From Wohlfahrtiimonas populi (GTDB lineage: Bacteria; Pseudomonadota; Gammaproteobacteria; Cardiobacteriales; Wohlfahrtiimonadaceae), in contig NZ_MVDN01000018.1 in NCBI RefSeq assembly GCF_002006795.1, positions 1,329-34,371 of the forward strand: a DNA stretch of 33,043 nt. Reading direction: 5' to 3'. Shown here piece by piece: positions 17,484 to 25,319 of this stretch. The translations under genes and the position numbers were made by a program. The stretch's first letter is position 1. Every line of letters begins with the position of its first letter. Under the pieces are notes generated by a model. That model was not told where the DNA came from. It saw only the letters and a list, made by a program, of their open reading frames with translations, and made no database searches.

Positions 17484-19286
17484 ATGAACTTAAACAAATA
17501 TAAAGACTACAACATTGTCGAACATGTTTATGACGTTGTAGTAGTGGGCGCTGGCGGTGCAGGTTTGCGAGCAACTTTAGGTATGGCTGAAAAAGGTTTC
17601 AAAACAGCTTGTGTGACTAAAGTATTCCCAACTCGTTCACATACTGTTGCTGCTCAAGGTGGTGTTTCTGCTGCATTAGGTAACATGGGGGAAGATGATT
17701 GGCGCTGGCACATGTACGATACTGTTAAAGGTTCTGACTGGTTAGGTGACCAAGATGCAATCGAATACATGTGTCGTGAAGCTATTCCTTCAATTTTAGA
17801 ATTAGAACATTATGGTTTGCCATTCTCTCGTACGAAAGAAGGTAAAATCTACCAACGTCCTTTCGGTGGTATGACAACTCATTACGGTGAAGCACAAGCT
17901 CAACGTACATGTGCTGCTGCTGACCGTACAGGTCATGCGATGTTGCATACTTTGTATCAACAATCATTGAAGCACCATGCTGAATTCTACATCGAATACT
18001 TTGCATTAGACTTAATCATGGAAAATGATGAGTGTCGCGGTGTGATCGCTTGGAACTTGGCAGATGGTACAATTCACGTATTCCGTGCACAAATGGTTGT
18101 ATTGGCAACTGGTGGTTACGGCCGTGCTTACTTCTCTGCAACATCAGCACATACTTGTACTGGTGATGGTGGTGGTATGGCAGCTCGTGCAGGTGTTCCA
18201 TTACAAGATATGGAATTCGTACAGTTCCATCCTACTGGTATTTATGGTGCAGGTTGCTTGATCACTGAAGGTGTTCGTGGTGAAGGTGGTTACTTAACGA
18301 ACTCAAATGGTGAGCGTTTCATGGAACGTTATGCGCCTAACGCAAAAGATTTGGCATCTCGTGACGTTGTTTCACGTTCTATCTTATTAGAAATTCGTGA
18401 AGGTCGTGGTGTTGGTCCTAAGAAAGATTACATCAACTTGCATCTTGAACATTTAGGTCCAGAAGTTATCAATGAACGTTTACCAAGTATCGCAGAAAGC
18501 GCGAAAATCTTTGCTAACGTGGATGTAACTAAAGAACCAATTCCAATCATCCCAACAGTTCACTACAACATGGGTGGTATTCCAACGAACTATCATGCTG
18601 AAGTTGTAACATTGAAAGGTGACAATCCTGATCATGTTATCCCAGGTTTGATGGCGATTGGTGAAGCTTCATGTGTATCAGTTCATGGTGCTAACCGTTT
18701 AGGTTCTAACTCATTACTAGACTTAGTTGTATTTGGCCGTGCTGCTGCAAACCGCGCTGCTGAAATCTTAACTCCTGGCGCTTCACAAAAAGATTTACCA
18801 GAAGATAAGATCTTAGCAATCTTGGATCGTTTCGATAAAATCCGTCATGCTGATGGGTCTATCTCTACAGCTCAATTACGTAGCAAAATGCAAGATGCGA
18901 TGCAGGCAGACGTTTCAGTATTCCGTATGGAAGAAACATTGAAAGATGGCGTAGATGCAATCACAGAAGCATACAACGAATTCAAAAACATTAAAGTCCA
19001 CGATCGTAGTTTGATTTGGAACTCAGACTTAGTTGAAACATTGGAATTATCTAACTTGTTAGCTAATGCGATGACAACTGTTGTTTCTGCATACAACCGT
19101 AAAGAATCTCGCGGTGCGCATGCTCGTGAAGACTTCCCAAATCGTAATGATGAAGAGTGGATGAAGCATACTTTAGCGTGGTTGGATGAAGAAAGTGGTG
19201 AGGTAACAATTGATTACCGCCCTGTTCATACTTACACATTGACTGATGATGTGGAATACATCCCACCTAAAGAAAGAACATACTAA
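17484..19286 (+). CDS. sdhA: Succinate dehydrogenase flavoprotein subunit SdhA
   Basis: SdhA oxidises succinate to fumarate on a covalent FAD. The 600 residues match the family (588 in E. coli). The FAD-binding GAGGAGLRA lies at residues 22-30, and His53 in [10 protein letters not shown] is the covalent FAD attachment site. Catalytic blocks visible are [17 protein letters not shown] with the substrate His, the SRDVVSR segment with the proton-relay Arg, [10 protein letters not shown], and [13 protein letters not shown] near the flavin. The C-terminal helical domain ends in the usual RPVHTYTL region. Codon use is more regular here than in the secreted-paralogue array, consistent with high expression. 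It could also run in reverse as fumarate reductase if rhodoquinone is made. Confidence 0.97.
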   Translation: MNLNKYKDYNIVEHVYDVVVVGAGGAGLRATLGMAEKGFKTACVTKVFPTRSHTVAAQGGVSAALGNMGEDDWRWHMYDTVKGSDWLGDQDAIEYMCREAIPSILELEHYGLPFSRTKEGKIYQRPFGGMTTHYGEAQAQRTCAAADRTGHAMLHTLYQQSLKHHAEFYIEYFALDLIMENDECRGVIAWNLADGTIHVFRAQMVVLATGGYGRAYFSATSAHTCTGDGGGMAARAGVPLQDMEFVQFHPTGIYGAGCLITEGVRGEGGYLTNSNGERFMERYAPNAKDLASRDVVSRSILLEIREGRGVGPKKDYINLHLEHLGPEVINERLPSIAESAKIFANVDVTKEPIPIIPTVHYNMGGIPTNYHAEVVTLKGDNPDHVIPGLMAIGEASCVSVHGANRLGSNSLLDLVVFGRAAANRAAEILTPGASQKDLPEDKILAILDRFDKIRHADGSISTAQLRSKMQDAMQADVSVFRMEETLKDGVDAITEAYNEFKNIKVHDRSLIWNSDLVETLELSNLLANAMTTVVSAYNRKESRGAHAREDFPNRNDEEWMKHTLAWLDEESGEVTIDYRPVHTYTLTDDVEYIPPKERTY

Positions 19287-19298
19287 AGGATATTGGTT

Positions 19299-20078
19299 AT
19301 GGCTGAGTTTAAATTGCCTGCGAATTCTATTGTCAAAGAAAACGGACAATATTTTAAAGCAGAAGGCGCTAATAAGCGTGTATTTAAAATCTATCGTTGG
19401 AATCCTGATACAGGTGAAAATCCACGTTTTGATCGTTACGAAGTGAACATGGACGAATGTGGTCCAATGGTTTTGGATGCATTGTTGAAGATCAAAAATG
19501 AAATTGATCCAACTTTGACATTACGCCGTTCATGCCGTGAAGGTGTTTGTGGTTCATGCGCAATGAACATTGATGGTACGAATACTTTGGCTTGTACAAA
19601 AGCAATCGAATCTATTGATGGCAACGAAGTACGCATTGCACCATTACCCCACATGCCAGTTATTAAGGACTTAGTTCCTGACTTAACACACTTCTATGCA
19701 CAGCATGCTTCTGTTCAACCTTGGTTGCAATCAGATACGCCAAACCCACCACGTGAACGTTTACAATCTATTGAAGAGCGCCGCAAGTTGGATGGTTCTT
19801 ATGAATGTATTTTGTGTGCAAGCTGCTCTACATCTTGCCCAAGCTACTGGTGGAACTCTGATAAATACTTAGGTCCTGCTGTTTTACTACAAGCATACCG
19901 TTTCATCATGGATTCACGTGATGAATATCAAGGTGAGCGTTTAGCTGAATTGGAAGACCCATTCAAACTATATCGTTGCCATACGATCATGAACTGTACT
20001 AAAACTTGTCCTAAAGGTTTGAACCCTGCTAAAGCAATCGCAGAGATCAAAAAATTAATGGTAGCAAGACACAACTAA
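19299..20078 (+). CDS. sdhB: Succinate dehydrogenase iron-sulfur subunit SdhB
   Basis: SdhB passes electrons from FAD to quinone through three iron-sulfur clusters. The ATG at 19299 (AAGGA upstream) gives 259 residues; a TTG six bases earlier is possible but less well spaced. The N-terminal plant-type ferredoxin domain carries the [2Fe-2S] ligands in CREGVCGSC plus a later Cys near residue 93. The C-terminal domain carries [12 protein letters not shown] and [12 protein letters not shown], which ligate the [4Fe-4S] and [3Fe-4S] clusters. The protein is about 20 residues longer than E. coli SdhB, mainly at the N-terminus. It is the last gene of sdhCDAB, followed by a terminator. Confidence 0.97.
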   Translation: MAEFKLPANSIVKENGQYFKAEGANKRVFKIYRWNPDTGENPRFDRYEVNMDECGPMVLDALLKIKNEIDPTLTLRRSCREGVCGSCAMNIDGTNTLACTKAIESIDGNEVRIAPLPHMPVIKDLVPDLTHFYAQHASVQPWLQSDTPNPPRERLQSIEERRKLDGSYECILCASCSTSCPSYWWNSDKYLGPAVLLQAYRFIMDSRDEYQGERLAELEDPFKLYRCHTIMNCTKTCPKGLNPAKAIAEIKKLMVARHN

Positions 20079-20099
20079 GATTCATTTCTTAGATCAATC

Positions 20100-20132
20100 A
20101 AAAAAGGAAGCTCACACAGTGCTTCCTTTTTT
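20100..20132 (+). terminator. Rho-independent terminator of sdhCDAB
   Basis: A 12-base-pair stem (20100-20111 with 20121-20132, AAAAAAGGAAGC arms) with a 9-base loop ends in TTTTTTATTT. It is likely effective in both directions. Confidence 0.93.
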
Positions 20133-20162
20133 ATTTCATGATGATTATTTATCCAGTTGAAC

Positions 20163-20168
20163 TATAAT
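20163..20168 (+). promoter_or_regulatory. Consensus -10 element ahead of the DUF1287 gene
   Basis: A perfect TATAAT lies 22 bases before the preferred ATG. No good -35 element is found at 16-18 bases upstream, so activity is uncertain. Confidence 0.4.
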
Positions 20169-20189
20169 AGGGCAATCATAATTATCATA

Positions 20190-20774
20190 ATGCCAAATAT
20201 CATGATCAAACAAATATCGCTCGCTGTTTTACTCACCTCAATGTCTTTAAGCTTTGCTAATGATGTTTCTGATGCTGCCAAATCTATCGTCAATCGCTTA
20301 GTGATCTACGATGGTCGCTATGAGAAAATTGATTATCCTAATGGTGATGTTTCACCCAATCGAGGTGTTTGTACTGATGTTGTGATTCGTGCTTATCGCA
20401 AGCTAGATATTGATCTCCAAAAGCTTGTGCATGAAGATATGAAGCAGAATTTCAGCCAATATCCAAGCCAAAGAATGTGGGGATTAAAATCTACAGATCG
20501 TAATATTGATCATCGCCGTGTGCCCAATTTAGAGAAATTCTTTGAGCGCAATGGTAAATCTCTATCCTTATCTAAAAATGCGGAAGATTATAAAGCTGGT
20601 GATATTGTTTCATGGCGCTTAGATAATGGCTTGCCACATATCGGCATTGTGATTGATCAAAAATCTAAAGATGGCAAACGCCCTTTAGTGGTTCACAATA
20701 TTGGCTTTGGACAAGTCCCTGAAGATGTTCTATTTAATTGGAAAATGATTGGGCATTATCGTTATCAACCATAA
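20190..20774 (+). CDS. DUF1287-family secreted protein, NlpC/P60-like cysteine hydrolase fold
   Basis: The protein has a Sec signal peptide (MIKQISLAVLLTSMSLSFA) and a mature domain that reads as a full DUF1287 member. Visible blocks are YDGRYEKIDYPNGD, NRGVCTDVVIRAYR with the candidate nucleophile Cys61, IDHRRVPNLEKFF, AGDIVSWRL, LPHIGIVID with the candidate catalytic His, and VVHNIGFG. The Cys-then-His order fits the papain/NlpC-like amidase superfamily, so a peptidoglycan or peptide amidase acting in the periplasm is plausible but unproven. ATG 20190 is chosen; ATG 20202 and TTG 20157 are alternatives, and none has a clear Shine-Dalgarno. Its 3' end overlaps the first possible start of the secreted-paralogue array by 37 bases. 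Confidence 0.85.
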   Translation: MPNIMIKQISLAVLLTSMSLSFANDVSDAAKSIVNRLVIYDGRYEKIDYPNGDVSPNRGVCTDVVIRAYRKLDIDLQKLVHEDMKQNFSQYPSQRMWGLKSTDRNIDHRRVPNLEKFFERNGKSLSLSKNAEDYKAGDIVSWRLDNGLPHIGIVIDQKSKDGKRPLVVHNIGFGQVPEDVLFNWKMIGHYRYQP

Positions 20775-21712
20775 AATCAAGCACAATATCAATAAAAATA
20801 ATAACTATATTAATTCTTTGTTTAACCGCATCATTATCCTTGGCTCACTCTACACTATCTTATAAAGAAAGAGGGGATGCATTTGCTTATGATTATTCAG
20901 AGATATGCACTGATAATGTAAATTGTGATTTAACATTAATTAATCGCATTCCTCAAAATATTAATCTTTGGCTAGATACTATTGGTTATCCAAAAATTTT
21001 CTCATCAGCTCCACCTGAAACTTTTCTGCCCCACTTTCCCTATAGAGCGACTACTGCAAATTATTTCGGCTTTGCATCAGAAACAGATCAAAATATTCAC
21101 TTTTATTATCATCCTTTGGCGAAATTCTCTTCTCCATCTGATGCCAATGCTTATTTTAATATCCATATTCTGAATAATATGCCTAATAATCAATTAGGTT
21201 ATTTACGTTGGATAACCTATGATTTTCAAATATCCAATGATCAACATAGAACATCTACCGAAGTCTACCAAAAAAGTTATTTTTTATCATTTGGAACTTT
21301 TATCATTCAAAAATTCAAGGATATTGAAACAAACCTCATTTATATATTTACAAAGGAAGACCTTAACAAGGTAGAATTATCCTATAAATCTCAATTATGG
21401 CCTAAAAAATATAATCTGATACCTCAAAAATTTGAAAAAATGCCATATCCTTATTACATTAATAAAAATGATTTGTACCTTTTTAACATGAGAGAAACTT
21501 ATTTTCCTTCAGAAGTACTGATAACAATAAAAAATAAAGATAAAAATATTTATTCCCTCTCGAATAAAACAAAATATATCCAAAATTCATACTTTTGTTT
21601 ATCCACACCCAAAGAATATTCTATTTCTAATAATTGGTTAGCAGAAAACCATTGTCGAGAATTTAAATTAGCACCATCAATCTCTATAGAAATTAACATC
21701 GACGAGATCTAG
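20738..21712 (+). CDS. Secreted paralogue 1 of a four-gene tandem array, ancestral start codon lost
   Basis: I do not recognise the family. The open frame carries a signal peptide matching the other copies (KIITILILCLTASLSLAHS), then AFAYDYSEICTDNVNC (Cys-x4-5-Cys module), a SPSDANAYFNIHILNN block, GYLRWITYDF and a short LAPSISIEI tail like that of copies 2 and 3. At the position of the paralogues' ATG it has ATA (20792-20794), and the TAGGAATATTGAT leader of copies 3 and 4 has decayed to a form lacking AGGA. The only upstream start is TTG 20738, inside the DUF1287 gene, which would lengthen the signal peptide's n-region to about 19 residues. The rest of the frame is free of stops for over 300 codons. 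It may be a recently silenced copy or one translated by coupling to the upstream gene. Confidence 0.55.
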   Translation: MENDWALSLSTIKSSTISIKIITILILCLTASLSLAHSTLSYKERGDAFAYDYSEICTDNVNCDLTLINRIPQNINLWLDTIGYPKIFSSAPPETFLPHFPYRATTANYFGFASETDQNIHFYYHPLAKFSSPSDANAYFNIHILNNMPNNQLGYLRWITYDFQISNDQHRTSTEVYQKSYFLSFGTFIIQKFKDIETNLIYIFTKEDLNKVELSYKSQLWPKKYNLIPQKFEKMPYPYYINKNDLYLFNMRETYFPSEVLITIKNKDKNIYSLSNKTKYIQNSYFCLSTPKEYSISNNWLAENHCREFKLAPSISIEINIDEI

Positions 21713-21723
21713 AGGTTATTGAT

Positions 21724-22569
21724 ATGAAAATAATAACTATATTAAGCCTTTGTTTAACTGCATCATTATCATTTGTTCACTCTGAAACATTAGATAAAAC
21801 AAATGATAATATTTTTACTTATGATTATTCACAAGTATGCGCTGATACTAAAAACTGTATTTTTCCAGCAACATTTGATGCCCTGTATAAAAAAACCTAT
21901 AGCTTTTTTGATATCTATGACTTTACTGAATGCACTAATTCAGAATTTATTACTGATGTTCATGACATTCCTCCTTGCCCCATCCAATATAAAGATTTGA
22001 GTATAAAAAAGTATGGTTTTTCATCAAAAACTGATGCCAATGCTTATTTAAATATTTTAGATCCGATTCCATCACCTCAAATATCTTCTTTAGGAAACTC
22101 ACGTAGTATTATTTTTGATTTCAATATCTCGATTAATCAAGATGCATCAATTATAGAAATACAGCAAAATCAATATATGCTTGGATTTGGAGCAAAAAAA
22201 GTAAAACGATTAGGGCAACTCACCAATCCTAAGCTATTGAATATTATACAAGAACCTAATAACCAATCTATCTTTAGACGAAGATTTACTTTGGTATATG
22301 AGCATGCGAATAAAGAAATATGCCCACAAGTATTTAAATTAAATTTCATTTATTTAATTCCAATACAACCCCCTTCAAAAATATATGCACAAACTAATCA
22401 AGATGGTAGTTACAGCATCATGAATCAAAATGAGAATGAAAAGCAAGCCTTTATCTGCCCTAAGATTCCGGATGAAATTCGCTCTATTGCAGATTTAGAG
22501 AAAAAATATGGATGCCAACGAATACAACTAGCACCATCAAGCTCTATAGAAATAAAACCACAAGAATAA
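21724..22569 (+). CDS. Secreted paralogue 2 of the tandem array, function unknown
   Basis: This is a 281-residue secreted protein with a Sec signal peptide (KIITILSLCLTASLSFVHS). The N-terminal module FTYDYSQVCADTKNC matches the other copies, followed by additional cysteines (ECTNSEF, IPPCPIQ) and the SKTDANAYLNIL block. The middle part diverges strongly. The C-terminal 70 residues (KIYAQTNQDGSYS through CPKIPDEIRSIADLEKKYGC to SSSIEIKP) are nearly identical to those of copy 3, indicating recent exchange. The ATG at 21724 lies 11 bases after the copy 1 stop with a weak GAGG. The paired cysteines suggest a disulfide-stabilised periplasmic or exported protein. There are no catalytic motifs that I can name. 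Confidence 0.75.
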   Translation: MKIITILSLCLTASLSFVHSETLDKTNDNIFTYDYSQVCADTKNCIFPATFDALYKKTYSFFDIYDFTECTNSEFITDVHDIPPCPIQYKDLSIKKYGFSSKTDANAYLNILDPIPSPQISSLGNSRSIIFDFNISINQDASIIEIQQNQYMLGFGAKKVKRLGQLTNPKLLNIIQEPNNQSIFRRRFTLVYEHANKEICPQVFKLNFIYLIPIQPPSKIYAQTNQDGSYSIMNQNENEKQAFICPKIPDEIRSIADLEKKYGCQRIQLAPSSSIEIKPQE

Positions 22570-22705
22570 CTAGGAATATTGATATGAAAAAGATATTAGC
22601 AATCATTATTAATTTGGCAATATCATTATCATTTGCTCACTCTGAAACTCAAGATAAAGTAAAAGATGATGTTTTTACTTATAATGACTCAGGATTATGT
22701 GAAGA
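22351..22705 (+). repeat. Direct repeat A of the tandem array (copy 2 end to copy 3 start)
   Basis: It matches 23490-23844 without gaps at an offset of 1139 bases. By eye there are about 33 mismatches over the first 300 positions (about 89% identity). The repeat covers the 3' end of one gene, the intergenic leader and the signal peptide of the next, the footprint expected from tandem duplication. Confidence 0.85.
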
Positions 22706-23705
22706 TATTCCAAATTGCTATCCTTCAATGAAAAACCTTCCTGAGATTGATGACAATTCACAATTTCCACCAATGCCACTACGTGTTGGAAAATCAGCAT
22801 CAGCATGTGGAGCATCTTTTGGGAGTAATTTTAGCTTTATTATTGCTGGAGCAGATGGCGGCAGAAAAATTATAAATTCTAATAAAAAAATAGATGAATA
22901 TGAAGCCATATACAATAAGTACAGTGCATTAGGTTTTCCATCAGAAGCAAATGCCAATACTTTTTTTAATATCCATATTTTAAATAATACTTCTAGCAGT
23001 CGACTTGGTTATTTACGTTGGATAAACTATGATTTTAATCTGATCATTGATCGAGATGCATCTGCTGTTGAACTACATAAAAATAGTTATTTGATGAATT
23101 TTGGCACAACCATAACAAAACAATTAGCACATCAAAAAGACTCTAAAATATTACATATAGCATCAATGCAAGACCTAAAAAACCCCACAACTAATCCAAC
23201 AGCAGTACAACCATATATCATCATTCCTCAATTATTTAAGGTATTTAATAATTCAATAGTAGGTTTAAGTGATAGTTCTATGTCTATAGTAAGTAGTTCT
23301 CCTAGGCATACATCCAACGATAGATTAGAATCCTTCTATCCTACAACTTGCGTGTATAAAACTAAAGAACCTATCAGTATCATCCAACAACCTAAGAATC
23401 AAATAATTTCCACCAAAATAATGAACTTTGTGCATGAACAAATTAATGACTGGTACTGCCCTGAAGCATTTGCAAAAACGTATCCATTATATTTAATTCC
23501 AATACAAACTCCATCAAAAATATATGCACAAACTAATCAAACTGGCAGTTACAGTATCGTGAATCAAAATGAGAATGAAGAGCAAGCCTTTATCTGCCCT
23601 AAGATTCCTGACGAAATTCGTTCTATTGCAGATTTAGAGAAAAAGCATGGATGTCAACAAGTGCATCTAGTACCATCAAGCTCTATAGAAATAAAACCAC
23701 AATAA
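22584..23705 (+). CDS. Secreted paralogue 3 of the tandem array, function unknown
   Basis: This is a 373-residue secreted protein, the longest copy. The start is ATG 22584, with TAGGA upstream and a signal peptide (KKILAIIINLAISLSFAHS); a longer reading from 22512 overlaps copy 2 and is rejected. Module order is FTYNDSGLCEDIPNC, a Gly/Ser-rich insertion with GKSASACGASFGS unique to this copy, FPSEANANTFFNIHILNN, GYLRWINYDFN and YLMNFGTTITKQL. A low-complexity Ser/Thr/Pro insertion and the C-terminal block CPKIPDEIRSIADLEKKHGC, shared with copy 2, complete it. It lies 14 bases after copy 2 and 17 before copy 4, so one transcript is likely. Confidence 0.75.
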   Translation: MKKILAIIINLAISLSFAHSETQDKVKDDVFTYNDSGLCEDIPNCYPSMKNLPEIDDNSQFPPMPLRVGKSASACGASFGSNFSFIIAGADGGRKIINSNKKIDEYEAIYNKYSALGFPSEANANTFFNIHILNNTSSSRLGYLRWINYDFNLIIDRDASAVELHKNSYLMNFGTTITKQLAHQKDSKILHIASMQDLKNPTTNPTAVQPYIIIPQLFKVFNNSIVGLSDSSMSIVSSSPRHTSNDRLESFYPTTCVYKTKEPISIIQQPKNQIISTKIMNFVHEQINDWYCPEAFAKTYPLYLIPIQTPSKIYAQTNQTGSYSIVNQNENEEQAFICPKIPDEIRSIADLEKKHGCQQVHLVPSSSIEIKPQ

Positions 23706-23844
23706 TAGCTAGGAATATTGATATGAAAAAGGTATTAGCAATTATTATTTATTTAACTGCATCATTATCATTTGTTCATTCTGAAATATTAGATAAAATA
23801 AATGATGATGCTTTTACTTATGATTATTCAGGATTGTGTTCTAA
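23490..23844 (+). repeat. Direct repeat B of the tandem array (copy 3 end to copy 4 start)
   Basis: This is the second copy of the repeat at 22351-22705. The best-conserved stretch runs through the C-terminal block and the TAGGAATATTGATATG leader. Confidence 0.85.
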
Positions 23845-24505
23845 TACACAACACTGTCAATTGATAAAGTACTATGACATATGTAGTGCTGTTTTGGTGA
23901 GTAGTTGTGGCAATCCTCACGATTTTCTAGGTGGTTACATGTGTCCCGTCTATCGCAGGGAACCCCCCATATATACTCCACCCAAATATCTAGAGTTTCC
24001 ATCAGAAGCAAATGCCAATGCTTTTTTTAATATCCATATTTTGAATAATTCACCTAACAGCCAGCTAGGTTATTTACGGTGGATAACTTATAAATTTAGC
24101 GATTCTATTAAAAGCTATATAATAAATTTTGGTGCAACGATAACAGAACACCTAGTACCACCATTATTCCCACTTTATAAAACGCTCAACGATATAACTG
24201 ACAATACCTTCACTTATAAATATTTATGGCTATGTAATGATGCTATGAACTGCCAATTTATTAAACTCTCAGACATATGCGATACATCTCCAAAACCCCC
24301 AGCACCTCTACGATTCTCTTATGGCCATTATTATCCAGAGACAACTAACCACGACTGCACATCATTTCTAAGCATTCCAACATTATTACAAGGTTTTTCA
24401 TCAGAAGCTGATGCCAGTATTAACATTCAGCTTTTTGATTCACCTACTGCTCTAAAAGATAAAGATAAACAAAATCACTCAACTAAAATTAAACATGATT
24501 TTTAA
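23723..24505 (+). CDS. Secreted paralogue 4 of the tandem array, with internally duplicated module
   Basis: This is a 260-residue secreted protein. ATG 23723 has TAGGA upstream and a signal peptide (KKVLAIIIYLTASLSFVHS). It contains two copies of the N-terminal unit. The first has FTYDYSGLCSNTQHC and FPSEANANAFFNIHILNN, the second FTYKYLWLCNDAMNC (near base 24200) and GFSSEADASINIQLF. Both units share the following IKxxDIC. It then ends abruptly at KIKHDF and lacks the CPKIPDEIRS C-terminal block of copies 2 and 3. Traces of the family's 3' sequence (AAGCTCTAT at 24505-24513) lie just beyond the stop, which suggests that the tail was lost by deletion. Function is unknown and it may be a degenerate copy. 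Confidence 0.65.
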   Translation: MKKVLAIIIYLTASLSFVHSEILDKINDDAFTYDYSGLCSNTQHCQLIKYYDICSAVLVSSCGNPHDFLGGYMCPVYRREPPIYTPPKYLEFPSEANANAFFNIHILNNSPNSQLGYLRWITYKFSDSIKSYIINFGATITEHLVPPLFPLYKTLNDITDNTFTYKYLWLCNDAMNCQFIKLSDICDTSPKPPAPLRFSYGHYYPETTNHDCTSFLSIPTLLQGFSSEADASINIQLFDSPTALKDKDKQNHSTKIKHDF

Positions 24506-24563
24506 AGCTCTATCTATTTAACTAAACTAAAAGAAGAATAGGATGAACCAATTTATAAGCATT

Positions 24564-24590
24564 AAAAAAGCCTTTTTGATTCAAAAGGCT
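24564..24590 (-). terminator. Rho-independent terminator of the Slp-family lipoprotein gene
   Basis: An 8-base-pair stem (24569-24576 with 24583-24590, AGCCTTTT arms) with a 6-base loop is followed by TTTTTTAAT on the minus strand. On the plus strand the T tract is missing, so termination of the paralogue array here would be weak. Confidence 0.75.
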
Positions 24591-24623
24591 CTGAAATAAT
24601 TAATTTATAATACACATCCGAAT

Positions 24624-25139
24624 CTATTTAACAGCTTCTATTGTTTGGCGTGGATAGAGATAACGGCCAGGGCTAAATTCCCACCAATCATCATCGTATT
24701 TATTTGGGAATTGGCTTGTCCAAGCGCGGTAATCACTAGCTTTTACTTTTAGGATTGTTATGTCATTGCCTGCGATATTTTCTTTGCTCAAGCTTTCAAC
24801 ATTGCCCAAAACCACAACACGATCACCAATCACAGTACCATCAAAGTCAAAGCGTACTTCTGGTGTAAAGGTTACGATAATACGTTCATTCGGCACATTA
24901 GTACCTTGCACAGGATACCCTGAACTATTGATAGTGCGCTTGATGATCTCCATCTGCTTTTTATTTGCATCAATAATCGCAATTTCACCACCAACGTAAA
25001 CGCGTTGCCCGACAGCTTCTTTCGCTGGCATATTTGCAATTTCATCAAATCTTGTTGCACCTTCAGCTTGATGCACTAAAAAATTTGTCATACAGCCCTG
25101 CAACGCAAAAATTGTTGCCAATAGCATTATCTTTTTCAT
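24624..25139 (-). CDS. Slp-family outer membrane lipoprotein
   Basis: This 171-residue protein has a lipoprotein signal peptide ending in the lipobox LQGC (Cys16), so it is probably acylated and anchored in the outer membrane (no Asp follows the Cys). The mature part matches the layout of the Slp/YeaY family: VGQRVYVGGEIAII, a variable middle with PVQGTNVPNERIIVTF, GDRVVVLGNVES, and ITILKVKASDYRAWTSQ near the end. The similarity is to the family as a whole, not to Slp itself. Slp of E. coli is starvation-induced and its molecular role is unclear. GGAAAAAAG precedes the ATG. It is monocistronic, with its own terminator, and divergent from the PhzF-family gene. Confidence 0.8.
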   Translation of the reverse strand: MKKIMLLATIFALQGCMTNFLVHQAEGATRFDEIANMPAKEAVGQRVYVGGEIAIIDANKKQMEIIKRTINSSGYPVQGTNVPNERIIVTFTPEVRFDFDGTVIGDRVVVLGNVESLSKENIAGNDITILKVKASDYRAWTSQFPNKYDDDWWEFSPGRYLYPRQTIEAVK

Positions 25140-25319
25140 CTTTTTTCCATTATTTGAGTGATTAATATTTTTAGCTAAAACACAGGACTAAGAATATCAA
25201 AAGCAGACGTTAAATACACAATATACAGCACTCAATTGAATTATGATTGCCACATCAAATATCTTCCCAAATTATCCTACAATTAAGTTATATTACGAAT
25301 TAAAATTATTGGAACATTT

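Noticed and set aside
20190-20774. DUF1287 protein as a type VI secretion effector
   Set aside because: It has a Sec signal peptide, and no secretion-system gene, adaptor or VgrG is nearby.
20738-24505. CRISPR or phage-type repeat array
   Set aside because: The repeats are coding, about 1.1 kb apart and not of constant short length; they reflect gene duplication.
24540-24600. Transposon end or inverted repeat flanking the secreted array
   Set aside because: The inverted repeat at 24569-24590 is a minus-strand terminator; no matching end or target duplication was seen at the other side near 20100-20190.
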